NCBI GenBank assembly: GCA_900552725.1
Contig: USAT01000124.1
Span: forward strand, 1 to 5,296
Source: an uncultured Eubacteriales bacterium
GTDB lineage: Bacteria > Bacillota > Clostridia > Oscillospirales > Oscillospiraceae
DNA length: 5,296 bases
Direction of reading: 5' to 3'
A model generated the notes under the pieces. The model was not told the origin of the DNA, ran no database searches, and saw nothing but the letters and a program-made list of their open reading frames with translations. The position numbers and the translations under genes were made by a program. Shown here piece by piece: positions 1 to 5,125 of this stretch. Positions within the stretch are counted from its first letter, which is position 1; each line of letters starts with the position of its first letter.

Positions 1-1
1 G

Positions 2-805
2 GGCGTGCTGATGGAGGCGCTGCAGGCCGGGCCGGAGGAGGACGGGGTGCTGCCGCTGCTGCCGGACGTGGTGTATCTGGCGGTGAACGTCAGGGGCTGC
101 ACCGCCCACGTGCAGGTGGTGGAGCGCGTCCGCCCGCCGCATCTGTACCGGGACAGCGACGTGCAGAACATCGTGGCGGCCAGAGACGGGCTCATCACGA
201 AGATCGAGGCGCTGGACGGGGTGACCTGCGCGGCGGTGGGCGAAACGGTGCAGGCGGGGCAGGTGCTGCTGTCCGGGGTGGCTGACTCGCCCCGGGGCTG
301 CCGGTATATGCGGGCCACCGGGCGGATCTGGGCCCGGACATGGTACGAGTGGATGGTGCCCGTACCTCTGGAGACGGTGCTGAAGGACGGCACGGAGCCC
401 GTGAAGACCCGCACCCATACCGCGCTGGACCTCGGACGGCACCGAATTGCGCTGCCTGCGGGGGACAGCATATTGCAGGGCCGGGAAAACTGTGATAAAA
501 TAATACGATACCGTGGCGTGCAGCTTCCCTTCGGGCTGCGCCTGCCGGTAACGCTGGTAACAGAGACGGTGGCCGAGCGCGCGGTGTACGACGGTGAACG
601 TCCGGAGGATGAGGCCTGCGCCGAGGGACAGAAGCAGCTGGAGGCCCAGTTGGCGCAGACCATCGGAGACGACGGCCGTGTTCTGAAAGCGGACGTATCC
701 GCCCGGCGGCAGGGCGCGTACCTTATGGTGACGCTGCGGGCGGAGTGCGAGGAACAGATCGGCGTGGACGCGCCGCTGACTATAACAAGCGATACAGGGA
801 GGTAA
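2..805 (+). CDS. yqfD: Sporulation protein YqfD, C-terminal part (5' end outside window)
   Basis: The reading frame is already open at base 2 and ends at TAA 803-805, giving 267 residues of a family usually near 400. The missing N-terminus would include the region where the family has a membrane segment. Visible family traits are the stretch PPHLYRDSDVQNIVAARDGL, followed by a short beta-rich module (roughly residues 55-95 of the fragment, IEALDGVTCAAVGETVQAG) that looks like a lipoyl/barrel-sandwich fold. Next comes a Trp/Tyr-rich segment (RIWARTWYEW), and the C-terminus is acidic. YqfD is a sporulation protein first studied in Bacillus subtilis, where it is expressed in the mother cell; its biochemical role is unclear. 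It sits nine bases upstream of phoH, the usual arrangement in endospore-forming Firmicutes. A GTG at 5-7 is in frame but is not a credible start because the family needs more sequence upstream. Confidence 0.85.
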   Translation, partial: GVLMEALQAGPEEDGVLPLLPDVVYLAVNVRGCTAHVQVVERVRPPHLYRDSDVQNIVAARDGLITKIEALDGVTCAAVGETVQAGQVLLSGVADSPRGCRYMRATGRIWARTWYEWMVPVPLETVLKDGTEPVKTRTHTALDLGRHRIALPAGDSILQGRENCDKIIRYRGVQLPFGLRLPVTLVTETVAERAVYDGERPEDEACAEGQKQLEAQLAQTIGDDGRVLKADVSARRQGAYLMVTLRAECEEQIGVDAPLTITSDTGR

Positions 806-814
806 ACCCGGAAT

Positions 815-1774
815 ATGGAACAACGTATCGGTATTGAACGCATGGAGGAGGCCGTCAATCTTTTCGGCTCCTTCGACGAGAATATCCGGCTCCTGGAGGC
901 GGAATTTCAGGTGCAGGCGGTGAACCGGGGCGGCGAGATCGTCGTGTCCGGCGAGCCGGAAAACGTGATGCTGGCGGTGAAGGCGGTGCAGGCGCTGCTG
1001 ACCCTGTCCAATAAGGGCGAGACGATCACCGACCAGCACGTGCGCTACGTCATCGGGCTGGTGCGCTCCGGTCAGGCCGAGCGCATCAGCGAGCTGACCC
1101 AGGACGTGATCTGCATCACCAGCAAGGGCAGGCCCGTCAAGCCCAAGACCATCGGCCAGAAGGAGTATGTCAACGCCATCCTGAAGCAGACCGTCACCAT
1201 CGGCGTGGGCCCTGCCGGCACCGGCAAGACGTACCTGGCGGTGGCGGCGGCGGTGGCCGCCTTCCGGGACAAGCAGGTGAACCGCATCATCCTCACCCGT
1301 CCGGCGGTGGAGGCCGGCGAACGGCTGGGCTTCCTGCCCGGCGACCTGCAGTCGAAGGTGGACCCCTATCTGCGCCCGCTGTACGACGCCCTGTTCGATA
1401 TGCTGGGGGCGGAGACGTACCAGAAGTATCTGGAGCGGGGCAACATCGAGGTGGCGCCCCTGGCCTACATGCGGGGTCGGACGCTGGACGACAGCTTCAT
1501 CATTCTGGACGAGGCCCAGAACACCAGCCGGGAGCAGATGAAGATGTTTTTGACCCGTATGGGCTTCGGCTCCAAGGTGGTCATCACCGGCGATATTACC
1601 CAGATCGACCTGCCCAACGACAAGGTCAGCGGCCTGAAGGAGGCCATGAAGGTGCTGCGGGACGTGGAAGGCGTGGGCATCTGCCAGCTGACCCAGGAGG
1701 ACGTGGTGCGCCACGTCATGGTGCAGCGGATCATCGAGGCCTACGCCCGGTATGAGGACAGGAGGAAGAAATAA
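815..1774 (+). CDS. phoH: PhoH-like P-loop ATPase
   Basis: This 319-residue protein has the normal length for bacterial PhoH/YbeZ proteins. An N-terminal region (about residues 20-65) resembles a small KH-like nucleic-acid-binding module. The PhoH ATPase domain follows: Walker A GPAGTGKT at 132-139, the family signature TRPAVEAGERLGFLPG at 161-176, Walker B FIILDEAQN at 228-236, and the sensor-like ITGDITQIDLP at 257-267. PhoH proteins are cytoplasmic ATPases related to the helicase-like P-loop group. They are often encoded beside ybeY and are linked to RNA metabolism, though the exact substrate is unsettled. The ATG at 815 is chosen because AGGGAGG lies at 796-802, with a rather long spacing of 12 bases. 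The gene ends in TAATG, so its stop shares one base with the ybeY start, which suggests translational coupling. Confidence 0.95.
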   Translation: MEQRIGIERMEEAVNLFGSFDENIRLLEAEFQVQAVNRGGEIVVSGEPENVMLAVKAVQALLTLSNKGETITDQHVRYVIGLVRSGQAERISELTQDVICITSKGRPVKPKTIGQKEYVNAILKQTVTIGVGPAGTGKTYLAVAAAVAAFRDKQVNRIILTRPAVEAGERLGFLPGDLQSKVDPYLRPLYDALFDMLGAETYQKYLERGNIEVAPLAYMRGRTLDDSFIILDEAQNTSREQMKMFLTRMGFGSKVVITGDITQIDLPNDKVSGLKEAMKVLRDVEGVGICQLTQEDVVRHVMVQRIIEAYARYEDRRKK

Positions 1775-2265
1775 TGGCGAAGCGGCATTACATCCCCGTC
1801 ACCGCCGATGTGCCGGGGGTGAGCGACGAGAAAAAGGCGCTGATCCGCCGGGTCATCCGCACGGCGCTTTCCATGCAGGGGGTGGACTTCCCCTGTGAGG
1901 TGGACGTGCTGGTGACCGACGACGCGGGCATCCATCAGATCAACCGGGACATGCGGCAGGTGGATCGGCCCACCGACGTGCTGAGCTTTCCGGAGTTCGA
2001 GCTGACCCCCGGTGAGTTGCCGGGCGTGGAGGACGCCGATCCCGGCACGGGACTGGTGCCCCTGGGCGACATGGTGCTGTCCATGGAGCGGGTACAGGCC
2101 CAGGCCAAGGAGTACGGCCACTCCAACCGCCGGGAGCTGGCGTACCTGGTGGTACACTCGGTGCTGCATCTGCTGGGCTATGACCATCTGGACGAAGGCC
2201 CCATGAAGGCCCAGATGCGGGAACGGGAAGAGTCTATTATGGCGGAATTGGTGCTGGAGAGGTAG
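1774..2265 (+). CDS. ybeY: YbeY endoribonuclease / rRNA maturation factor
   Basis: The protein has 163 residues, typical of YbeY. The zinc-binding motif HSVLHLLGYDH gives H128, H132 and H138 (H-x3-H-x5-H), the metal site of this metallohydrolase family. Upstream, NRDMRQVDRPTDVLSFP (57-73) is the second conserved block, with the family's conserved arginine at about R61; LGDMVLS (97-103) is the third. YbeY is a cytoplasmic single-strand RNase needed for correct 16S rRNA 3'-end maturation and 70S quality control. The start ATG at 1774 is preceded by GGAGG at 1761-1765 with 8-base spacing and overlaps the phoH stop. The loop between residues 76 and 95 is Pro/Gly/Asp-rich and slightly long, which is common in variable loops of this family. 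In many Firmicutes dgkA and cdd follow; here a repeat and then era follow directly. Confidence 0.96.
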   Translation: MAKRHYIPVTADVPGVSDEKKALIRRVIRTALSMQGVDFPCEVDVLVTDDAGIHQINRDMRQVDRPTDVLSFPEFELTPGELPGVEDADPGTGLVPLGDMVLSMERVQAQAKEYGHSNRRELAYLVVHSVLHLLGYDHLDEGPMKAQMREREESIMAELVLER

Positions 2266-2294
2266 AGTGTTTCGCGACTGCGGGATGGTACGGA

Positions 2295-2370
2295 CGGGCC
2301 GTCGAGGACGCCGGCCCCTACGCAGCGACTATCAAGCCCATCTGTAGGGGGCGGCGTCCCCGACGCCCCG
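2295..2370. repeat. Inverted pair of hairpin repeat units upstream of era
   Basis: Two units of the CTAC-tailed hairpin family face each other. The left unit (2296-2322) has stem GGGCC..GGCCC plus GTC/GAC inside and is followed by CTACG. The right unit (about 2344-2370) has stem GGCGTC/GACGCC (2353-2358 with 2362-2367) and is preceded by TGTAGGGG, the reverse complement of the same tail. The two units also pair with each other: 2295-2325 against 2342-2370 is nearly complementary over about 29 positions, with a few mismatches and a 2-base gap, around a 16-base loop. This is the only sizeable gap in the tightly packed part of the operon. It lacks a T run, so it is not a classic terminator; it could affect mRNA processing or stability. 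Confidence 0.8.
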
Positions 2371-2407
2371 ATACAAACAATACACATTGCTCAAACAAAA
2401 GAAAGTT

Positions 2408-2412
2408 GAGGA
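2408..2412 (+). promoter_or_regulatory. Ribosome binding site of era
   Basis: GAGGA lies 8 bases before the ATG at 2421. It supports this ATG over the in-frame methionine at codon 8. It also shows that era has its own translation signal after the repeat-bearing gap. Confidence 0.7.
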
Positions 2413-2420
2413 TCACCTGA

Positions 2421-3320
2421 ATGAACATTACAAAGACCGCGATGATCACCGTGTGCGGACGGCCCAATGTGGGCAAGTCCAGCCTGACCAACGCCCTGGT
2501 GGGCGAGAAGATCGCCATCGTATCCAAGAAGCCCCAGACCACGAGAAACCGTATTTACGGCGTGGTGAACCGGGGCGACACCCAGTTCGTGCTGCTGGAT
2601 ACGCCGGGCCTGCACAAGCCCCGCAGCCGCCTGGGCGACTATATGGTGAAGGTGGTGCGGGAAAGCCTCAGCGCCGTGGAGTGTGCGCTGCTGCTGGTGG
2701 AGCCCATCGCCCATGTGGGCGAGCCGGAGCGCATCCTGCTGCGGCGTATCGAGGAGGAGAAGCTGCCGGTGGTGCTGTGCATCAACAAGGTGGACACGGT
2801 GGAGAAGAAGGACGACCTGCTGGCGGTGATCGCCGCCTATAACGAGGTATACAGCGGCTTTGACGCCATCATCCCCATCTCCGCCCGCACCGGCGATGGC
2901 CTGGATGAGCTGCTGGCGCAGCTACAGAACTATGCCCAGGAGGGGCCGCAGCTCTTCCCCGACGGCATGACCACCGATCAGCCCGACGCCCAGGTGTGCG
3001 CCGAGATCCTGCGGGAGAAGATGCTGCAGTGCCTGGACAAGGAGATCCCCCACGGTACGGCGGTGGAGGTGACCCGGTTCACCGAGCGGGACAGCGGCAT
3101 TATCGATCTGGATGTGACCATCTACTGCGAGAAGGCCAGCCACAAGGGCATTATCATCGGCAAGCACGGCGACATGATGAAGCGCATCAGCACCCTGGCC
3201 CGGCAGGATATTGAAAAATTCATGGGCACCAAGGTGTATCTGGAGACCTGGGTGAAGGTGAAGGAAAACTGGCGTGATAATGTGAATTTTATCAGAAGTC
3301 AGGGCTTCAACGAGGAGTAA
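2421..3320 (+). CDS. era: GTPase Era
   Basis: Era has 299 residues, the standard length. The GTPase domain shows G1 GRPNVGKS (13-20), the switch I block KKPQTTRNRI (36-45), G3 DTPG (60-63), G4 NKVD (122-125) and G5 SAR (154-156). The C-terminal KH domain carries the Era motif GIIIGKHG (243-250), whose GxxG loop is GKHG, followed by the usual ending with WVKVKENWRDN (277-287). Era binds the 3' end of 16S rRNA through the KH domain and works as an assembly checkpoint of the 30S subunit; it is generally essential. It lies downstream of ybeY, another 16S 3'-end factor, and upstream of recO, a gene order widely conserved in Firmicutes. No broken motif is visible. Confidence 0.98.
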   Translation: MNITKTAMITVCGRPNVGKSSLTNALVGEKIAIVSKKPQTTRNRIYGVVNRGDTQFVLLDTPGLHKPRSRLGDYMVKVVRESLSAVECALLLVEPIAHVGEPERILLRRIEEEKLPVVLCINKVDTVEKKDDLLAVIAAYNEVYSGFDAIIPISARTGDGLDELLAQLQNYAQEGPQLFPDGMTTDQPDAQVCAEILREKMLQCLDKEIPHGTAVEVTRFTERDSGIIDLDVTIYCEKASHKGIIIGKHGDMMKRISTLARQDIEKFMGTKVYLETWVKVKENWRDNVNFIRSQGFNEE

Positions 3321-3363
3321 ATTACCAGACATGGAACCGCCCCGGACGCACATGCTATGCATG

Positions 3364-3370
3364 AGGTGAT
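3364..3370 (+). promoter_or_regulatory. Ribosome binding site of the small yqzL gene
   Basis: AGGTGAT stands 5 bases before GTG 3376. An in-frame TGA at 3367-3369 lies inside this site, so no longer start is possible; the RBS and the stop together fix the start of the tiny gene. A small palindrome (CATGC-TAT-GCATG, 3351-3363) sits just before it. Confidence 0.6.
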
Positions 3371-3375
3371 GGACG

Positions 3376-3474
3376 GTGGACTACTGGGAGTTGTTCTGGG
3401 ACACCGGCGCGCCGGAGGCGTGGCTGATGGCCAGAGACACGGAGGACGGGACGTGGACAACGGAACATTCGTGA
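3376..3474 (+). CDS. yqzL: YqzL-like small protein
   Basis: A 32-codon frame starting at GTG encodes a protein beginning MDYWELFWDTGAPEAWLMAR, ending at TGA 3472-3474. The pattern of an aromatic-rich start, W..F..TG.P..WLM, matches what I recall of the YqzL family, small proteins (often below 50 residues) encoded between era and recO in Firmicutes. Position, size and motif agree, so I regard it as real despite its length. The function is unknown. The start is supported by AGGTGAT at 3364-3370 and an upstream in-frame stop. The last 22 bases overlap the proposed recO start, and the recO ribosome binding site lies inside this gene, suggesting coupled translation. The C-terminal third (DTEDGTWTTEHS) is polar and probably disordered. 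Confidence 0.82.
   Translation: MDYWELFWDTGAPEAWLMARDTEDGTWTTEHS
3441..3445 (+). promoter_or_regulatory. Ribosome binding site deciding the recO start
   Basis: GGAGG lies 7 bases before GTG 3453. The frame is open further upstream to ATG 3357, but that stretch (Gly/Arg-rich) is only the yqzL coding sequence read in another frame. This site supports GTG 3453 as the true recO start. Confidence 0.7.
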
Positions 3475-4220
3475 CCGCGGGCCTTGTCCTGCGGGAGACG
3501 GAGACCAAGGAATCGGACAAGATACTGACGGTGCTTACGCCGGAGCTGGGGCGCATCAGCGTCATTGCCAAGGGGGCCCGGAGCCGCCGCAGCAAGTACA
3601 CCGCCGCGTGCCAGCTATTGGCCTACGATGAGATGACGCTGCGGCGCAAGGGCGAGTGGTACTATCTGGCGGAGGCCAACACCATCGAGCTGTTCGACGG
3701 CGTGCGGCAGGACATTGAGCGGCTGGCGCTTGCGGCCTATTTCGCCGAGCTGACGGAGGCGGTGTGTCAGGACGCCATGGCGGCGGCGGAGATCCTGCCG
3801 CTGCTGCTCAACGCGCTGTTCGCGCTGGGGACGCTGGGCAAGGAGCCGCTGGTGGTGAAAACCGCCTTTGTCTGGCGGCTGATGGAAACGGCGGGCTTTG
3901 CCCCGCTGACAGACGGCTGTGCCGTCTGCGGCCGCGAAATGCCGGAGGCCCCCATGCTGGACACGATGCAGGGTGTGCTGCGGTGCGGCGGATGCCGCCT
4001 GAGCAGCGGCGGGCTGAGCCTGCCATTGACGGAGAGCGCCGTGCAGGCGCTGCGGTACATCCTGTACTGTCCGCCCAAGAAGCTGTACGGCTTCACGCTG
4101 GGCGCACGGGACATGCGGATGCTGGACCGGGCCGGGGAAGTCTTCTGCGCGGTGCAGTTGGAGCGTGGCTTCCGGACGCTGGACTACTACAAAGCGTTCT
4201 TGCCGGTGGAGGAGGAATAG
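3453..4220 (+). CDS. recO: DNA repair protein RecO
   Basis: Starting at GTG 3453 gives 255 residues, the usual RecO length. The N-terminus (FVTAGLVLRETETKESDKIL.., residues 6-80) is the OB-fold domain with the family's opening and the GARSRRSKY segment (41-49). The rest is helical and includes a four-cysteine zinc site: C156-x2-C159 and C178-x2-C181. RecO binds single-stranded DNA and SSB and works with RecR and RecF to load RecA in gap repair, and it also anneals strands. Longer in-frame starts upstream (for example ATG 3357) would add a Gly/Arg-rich tail with no RecO similarity, so I reject them. The gene overlaps yqzL by 22 bases. It ends at TAG 4218-4220, after which a hairpin-rich gene-free stretch begins. 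No damage is visible. Confidence 0.93.
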   Translation: MDNGTFVTAGLVLRETETKESDKILTVLTPELGRISVIAKGARSRRSKYTAACQLLAYDEMTLRRKGEWYYLAEANTIELFDGVRQDIERLALAAYFAELTEAVCQDAMAAAEILPLLLNALFALGTLGKEPLVVKTAFVWRLMETAGFAPLTDGCAVCGREMPEAPMLDTMQGVLRCGGCRLSSGGLSLPLTESAVQALRYILYCPPKKLYGFTLGARDMRMLDRAGEVFCAVQLERGFRTLDYYKAFLPVEEE

Positions 4221-4225
4221 AATTA

Positions 4226-4270
4226 CTTCGCGCCTGCGGTGCGAGGAGCATTCCGCGTCTCCGGACGCGG
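4226..4270. repeat. Two adjacent hairpins just after recO
   Basis: The first stem pairs 4226-4234 with 4238-4246 (9 bp including two G-U pairs on the + strand RNA, 3-base loop). The second pairs CCGCGTC 4253-4259 with GACGCGG 4264-4270 perfectly around TCCG. They begin 6 bases after the recO stop and could act as 3'-end stabilising structures. No T run follows, so a simple intrinsic terminator is not supported. Confidence 0.6.
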
Positions 4271-4301
4271 GACACTTTTGGCCACGGCCCCAAAAGTGTC
4301 C
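4270..4301. repeat. 12-bp perfect inverted repeat
   Basis: GGACACTTTTGG (4270-4281) and CCAAAAGTGTCC (4290-4301) are exact reverse complements around an 8-base loop. The stem directly abuts the hairpin ending at 4270, so three hairpins stand in a row. The stem contains its own TTTT/AAAA, and the sequence after it is A-rich, not T-rich. It may be a dispersed genomic repeat or part of a 3'-end structure. Confidence 0.8.
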
Positions 4302-4427
4302 AAAAGGGCCGCTTAGACCTGCGGTTTAAGAATCCGCGCACGCTGTTCCGATTACGAATTTGCGGCCTTTTACCACGCGTTCACGGAACATGGTCGTTAT
4401 CGTGCTGTATGACGTATCGTCTGCCCT

Positions 4428-4560
4428 TCCTGCGCCGCTGCCGCTCATGCGCATCAACGGCGGGGAATGGATCGTTGTCCGGCGGGGTGATGAGGGCATC
4501 GCCCCGTGCGATAGACGCAGGAATCTCTTCTCCGTTCCGGTCAGCGGCAGCGGCGCAGGA
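4428..4560. repeat. Large nested inverted repeat centred near 4494
   Basis: An exact 18-bp inverted repeat joins 4428-4445 (TCCTGCGCCGCTGCCGCT) to 4543-4560. Its midpoint is 4494. At the same midpoint lies an inner stem, GGGGTGATG (4484-4492) with CATCGCCCC (4497-4505), with a single G-T wobble. Weaker similarity continues outward, for example GTGAAC-like sequence near 4378-4384 and 4604-4609. Shared symmetry at two distances suggests one long imperfect hairpin or cruciform, perhaps the body of a miniature mobile element or a structured RNA. Confidence 0.72.
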
Positions 4561-4582
4561 GCAGAGACGATTCGATGACGGA

Positions 4583-4604
4583 ACGGGAAAGAAAGAATTC
4601 CCGT
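4583..4604. repeat. 7-bp hairpin
   Basis: ACGGGAA (4583-4589) pairs exactly with TTCCCGT (4598-4604) around a purine-rich 8-base loop. It lies on the outer right arm of the large inverted repeat and could be a side branch of it. Confidence 0.5.
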
Positions 4605-4657
4605 GAACGTGCGGCAGGCAGTTACAATTCTGTACAGCGCATAGCGCGCAAGGAAGT

Positions 4658-4678
4658 GAAGAAACCATTGGTTTCTTC
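4658..4678. repeat. 21-base perfect palindrome
   Basis: GAAGAAACCA (4658-4667) and TGGTTTCTTC (4669-4678) are exact reverse complements around a single T. Such a near-gapless palindrome could be an operator-like protein site, or in RNA an 8-bp stem with loop CATTG. Its neighbours are all hairpins, so it may simply belong to the repeat mosaic. Confidence 0.65.
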
Positions 4679-4720
4679 CGGCTCTTTTGGCTACTTTTCT
4701 AGTCGGTGCGTTAAGGAAAT

Positions 4721-4738
4721 ATGCCGGTGGCATTTTTT
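4721..4738 (+). terminator. Possible intrinsic terminator
   Basis: ATGCC (4721-4725) pairs with GGCAT (4729-4733) around GGT, directly followed by a run of six T (4733-4738). With one T-T mismatch, three upstream A residues can pair with part of the T run. The GC core is short, so its strength is doubtful. It would end transcripts read through from recO or any RNA made from the preceding block. Confidence 0.4.
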
Positions 4739-4751
4739 CAGCATCCGATCT

Positions 4752-4768
4752 CGGCGGCTATGCCGCCG
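4752..4768. repeat. 7-bp GC hairpin
   Basis: CGGCGGC (4752-4758) and GCCGCCG (4762-4768) pair exactly around TAT. The heptamer GCATCCG stands on both sides (4741-4747 and 4771-4777) as a direct repeat, so the hairpin may have been inserted or may be a repeat core. Confidence 0.6.
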
Positions 4769-4775
4769 TAGCATC

Positions 4776-4793
4776 CGCTGTGTTTACACAGCG
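4776..4793. repeat. 8-bp hairpin
   Basis: CGCTGTGT (4776-4783) and ACACAGCG (4786-4793) are exact reverse complements around TT. It follows the previous hairpin by 7 bases and overlaps the second GCATCCG copy. Confidence 0.6.
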
Positions 4794-4826
4794 TGATTGG
4801 GAAAAGTAGCCCGCCGGAGGCCGTCC

Positions 4827-4842
4827 TCGCCCCGGAGGGCGA
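4827..4842. repeat. 6-bp hairpin before the repeat array
   Basis: TCGCCC (4827-4832) pairs with GGGCGA (4837-4842) around CGGA. It lacks the CTACG tail of the following array units, so it may be a decayed or unrelated member. Confidence 0.4.
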
Positions 4843-4854
4843 AATTCCCCAAAC

Positions 4855-5047
4855 GGGCGGGCGGACAGAGTCGTCCGCCCCTACGGAGGGGGACAAGAAA
4901 CCGGTGCGCTGTACGCGGCGGCCTGAGGTCAGGCCGCCCTACGGTATGGTGCGTTCACCGGGCGACCGCAAGGGTCGCCCCTACGGACGGAGACAAGAAT
5001 CCGATGCGGCACCGGGCGGCGGGCGGGGTAGAACCCCGCCCCTACGA
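4855..5047 (+). repeat. Array of four variable-stem hairpins with constant CTACG tail
   Basis: Four hairpins stand in the same orientation. Unit A pairs GGGCGGAC 4859-4866 with 4873-4880. Unit B pairs GGCGGCCTGA 4917-4926 with 4929-4938. Unit C pairs GGGCGACC 4960-4967 with 4973-4980. Unit D pairs GGGCGGGGT 5021-5029 with 5033-5041. All stems are perfect, each ends in CC(C), and each is followed by CTACG (4881, 4939, 4981 and, in D, from 5042). The inner stem sequences differ while staying self-complementary. The tails of A and C match at about 25 of 29 positions, including GACAAGAA. GGTGCG or a close variant precedes stems B, C and D (4903, 4948, 5003). The same family occurs before era. It is not a CRISPR array because the spacing is irregular and the palindromes vary. 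Confidence 0.85.
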
Positions 5048-5125
5048 AGGTTTTACCAAACCGACCGTAACGCCGCACAAATGTTACGTTTACTGACAAA
5101 AGAGGTATTGATCAAGGATAAAACT

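Larger units (their letters stand above)
4689..4811. repeat. Outer 11-bp inverted repeat bounding a cluster of palindromes
   Basis: GGCTACTTTTC (4689-4699) and GAAAAGTAGCC (4801-4811) are exact reverse complements. Between them lie a terminator-like stem, a CGGCGGC/GCCGCCG hairpin and a CGCTGTGT/ACACAGCG hairpin. A segment of about 123 bases with terminal inverted repeats and internal hairpins resembles a miniature inverted-repeat element. I see no convincing flanking target duplication. Confidence 0.6.
4221..5125. other. Gene-free, hairpin-rich region between recO and mutS2
   Basis: This stretch of about 905 bases has open frames on both strands, but none shows a recognisable protein motif, a good ribosome binding site or the codon use of the neighbours. 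Instead I can place at least ten inverted repeats in it, most with perfect stems of 6 to 18 bp. It appears to be a mosaic: a first block (about 4226-4340), a block around a large hairpin (about 4340-4610), a block of short palindromes (4658-4811), and an array of related hairpins (4855-5047). The last 75 bases before mutS2 are AT-richer and may carry its leader. I see no tRNA, rRNA or recognisable riboswitch. Confidence 0.75.

Noticed and set aside
2371..2420. Promoter in the AT-richer stretch before era
   Set aside because: Some A/T-rich hexamers occur, but none pairs with a convincing -35 at the right spacing. Only the ribosome binding site is supported.
3357..3452. Longer RecO N-terminus starting at ATG 3357 or 3369
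   Set aside because: The added residues are Gly/Arg-rich and unlike RecO, and this DNA codes for YqzL in another frame. GTG 3453 with GGAGG fits the family start.
4321..4400. tRNA-like T-loop (GTTCCGATTA near 4345)
   Set aside because: No acceptor, D or anticodon stems can be arranged around it at the required distances.
3764..4606. A 280-codon + strand frame running through recO and beyond
   Set aside because: It lies out of frame over the well-supported recO and shows low-complexity Gly/Ala/Arg composition typical of shadow frames in GC-rich DNA.
4326..4733. A 135-codon open frame on the minus strand across the hairpin-rich block
   Set aside because: It has no recognisable motif, no convincing ribosome binding site, and it spans both arms of the large inverted repeat and the terminator-like stem. 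GC-rich sequence easily yields such open frames.
4855..5047. CRISPR array
   Set aside because: The repeated parts are variable palindromes with uneven spacing, not near-identical direct repeats separated by unique spacers of equal size, and no cas gene is present.
5083..5122. Sigma-A type promoter for mutS2 (CTGACA at 5093 with GATAAA at 5117)
   Set aside because: The 18-base spacing is acceptable, but transcription would start at or after the ATG at 5126, and alternative -10 candidates lack a matching -35.
4793..5125. Extension of the mutS2 frame upstream to 4793
   Set aside because: The extra residues are a Pro/Arg/Gly-rich translation of the hairpin array. MutS2 homology starts exactly at ATG 5126, which has its own AAGGAT site.
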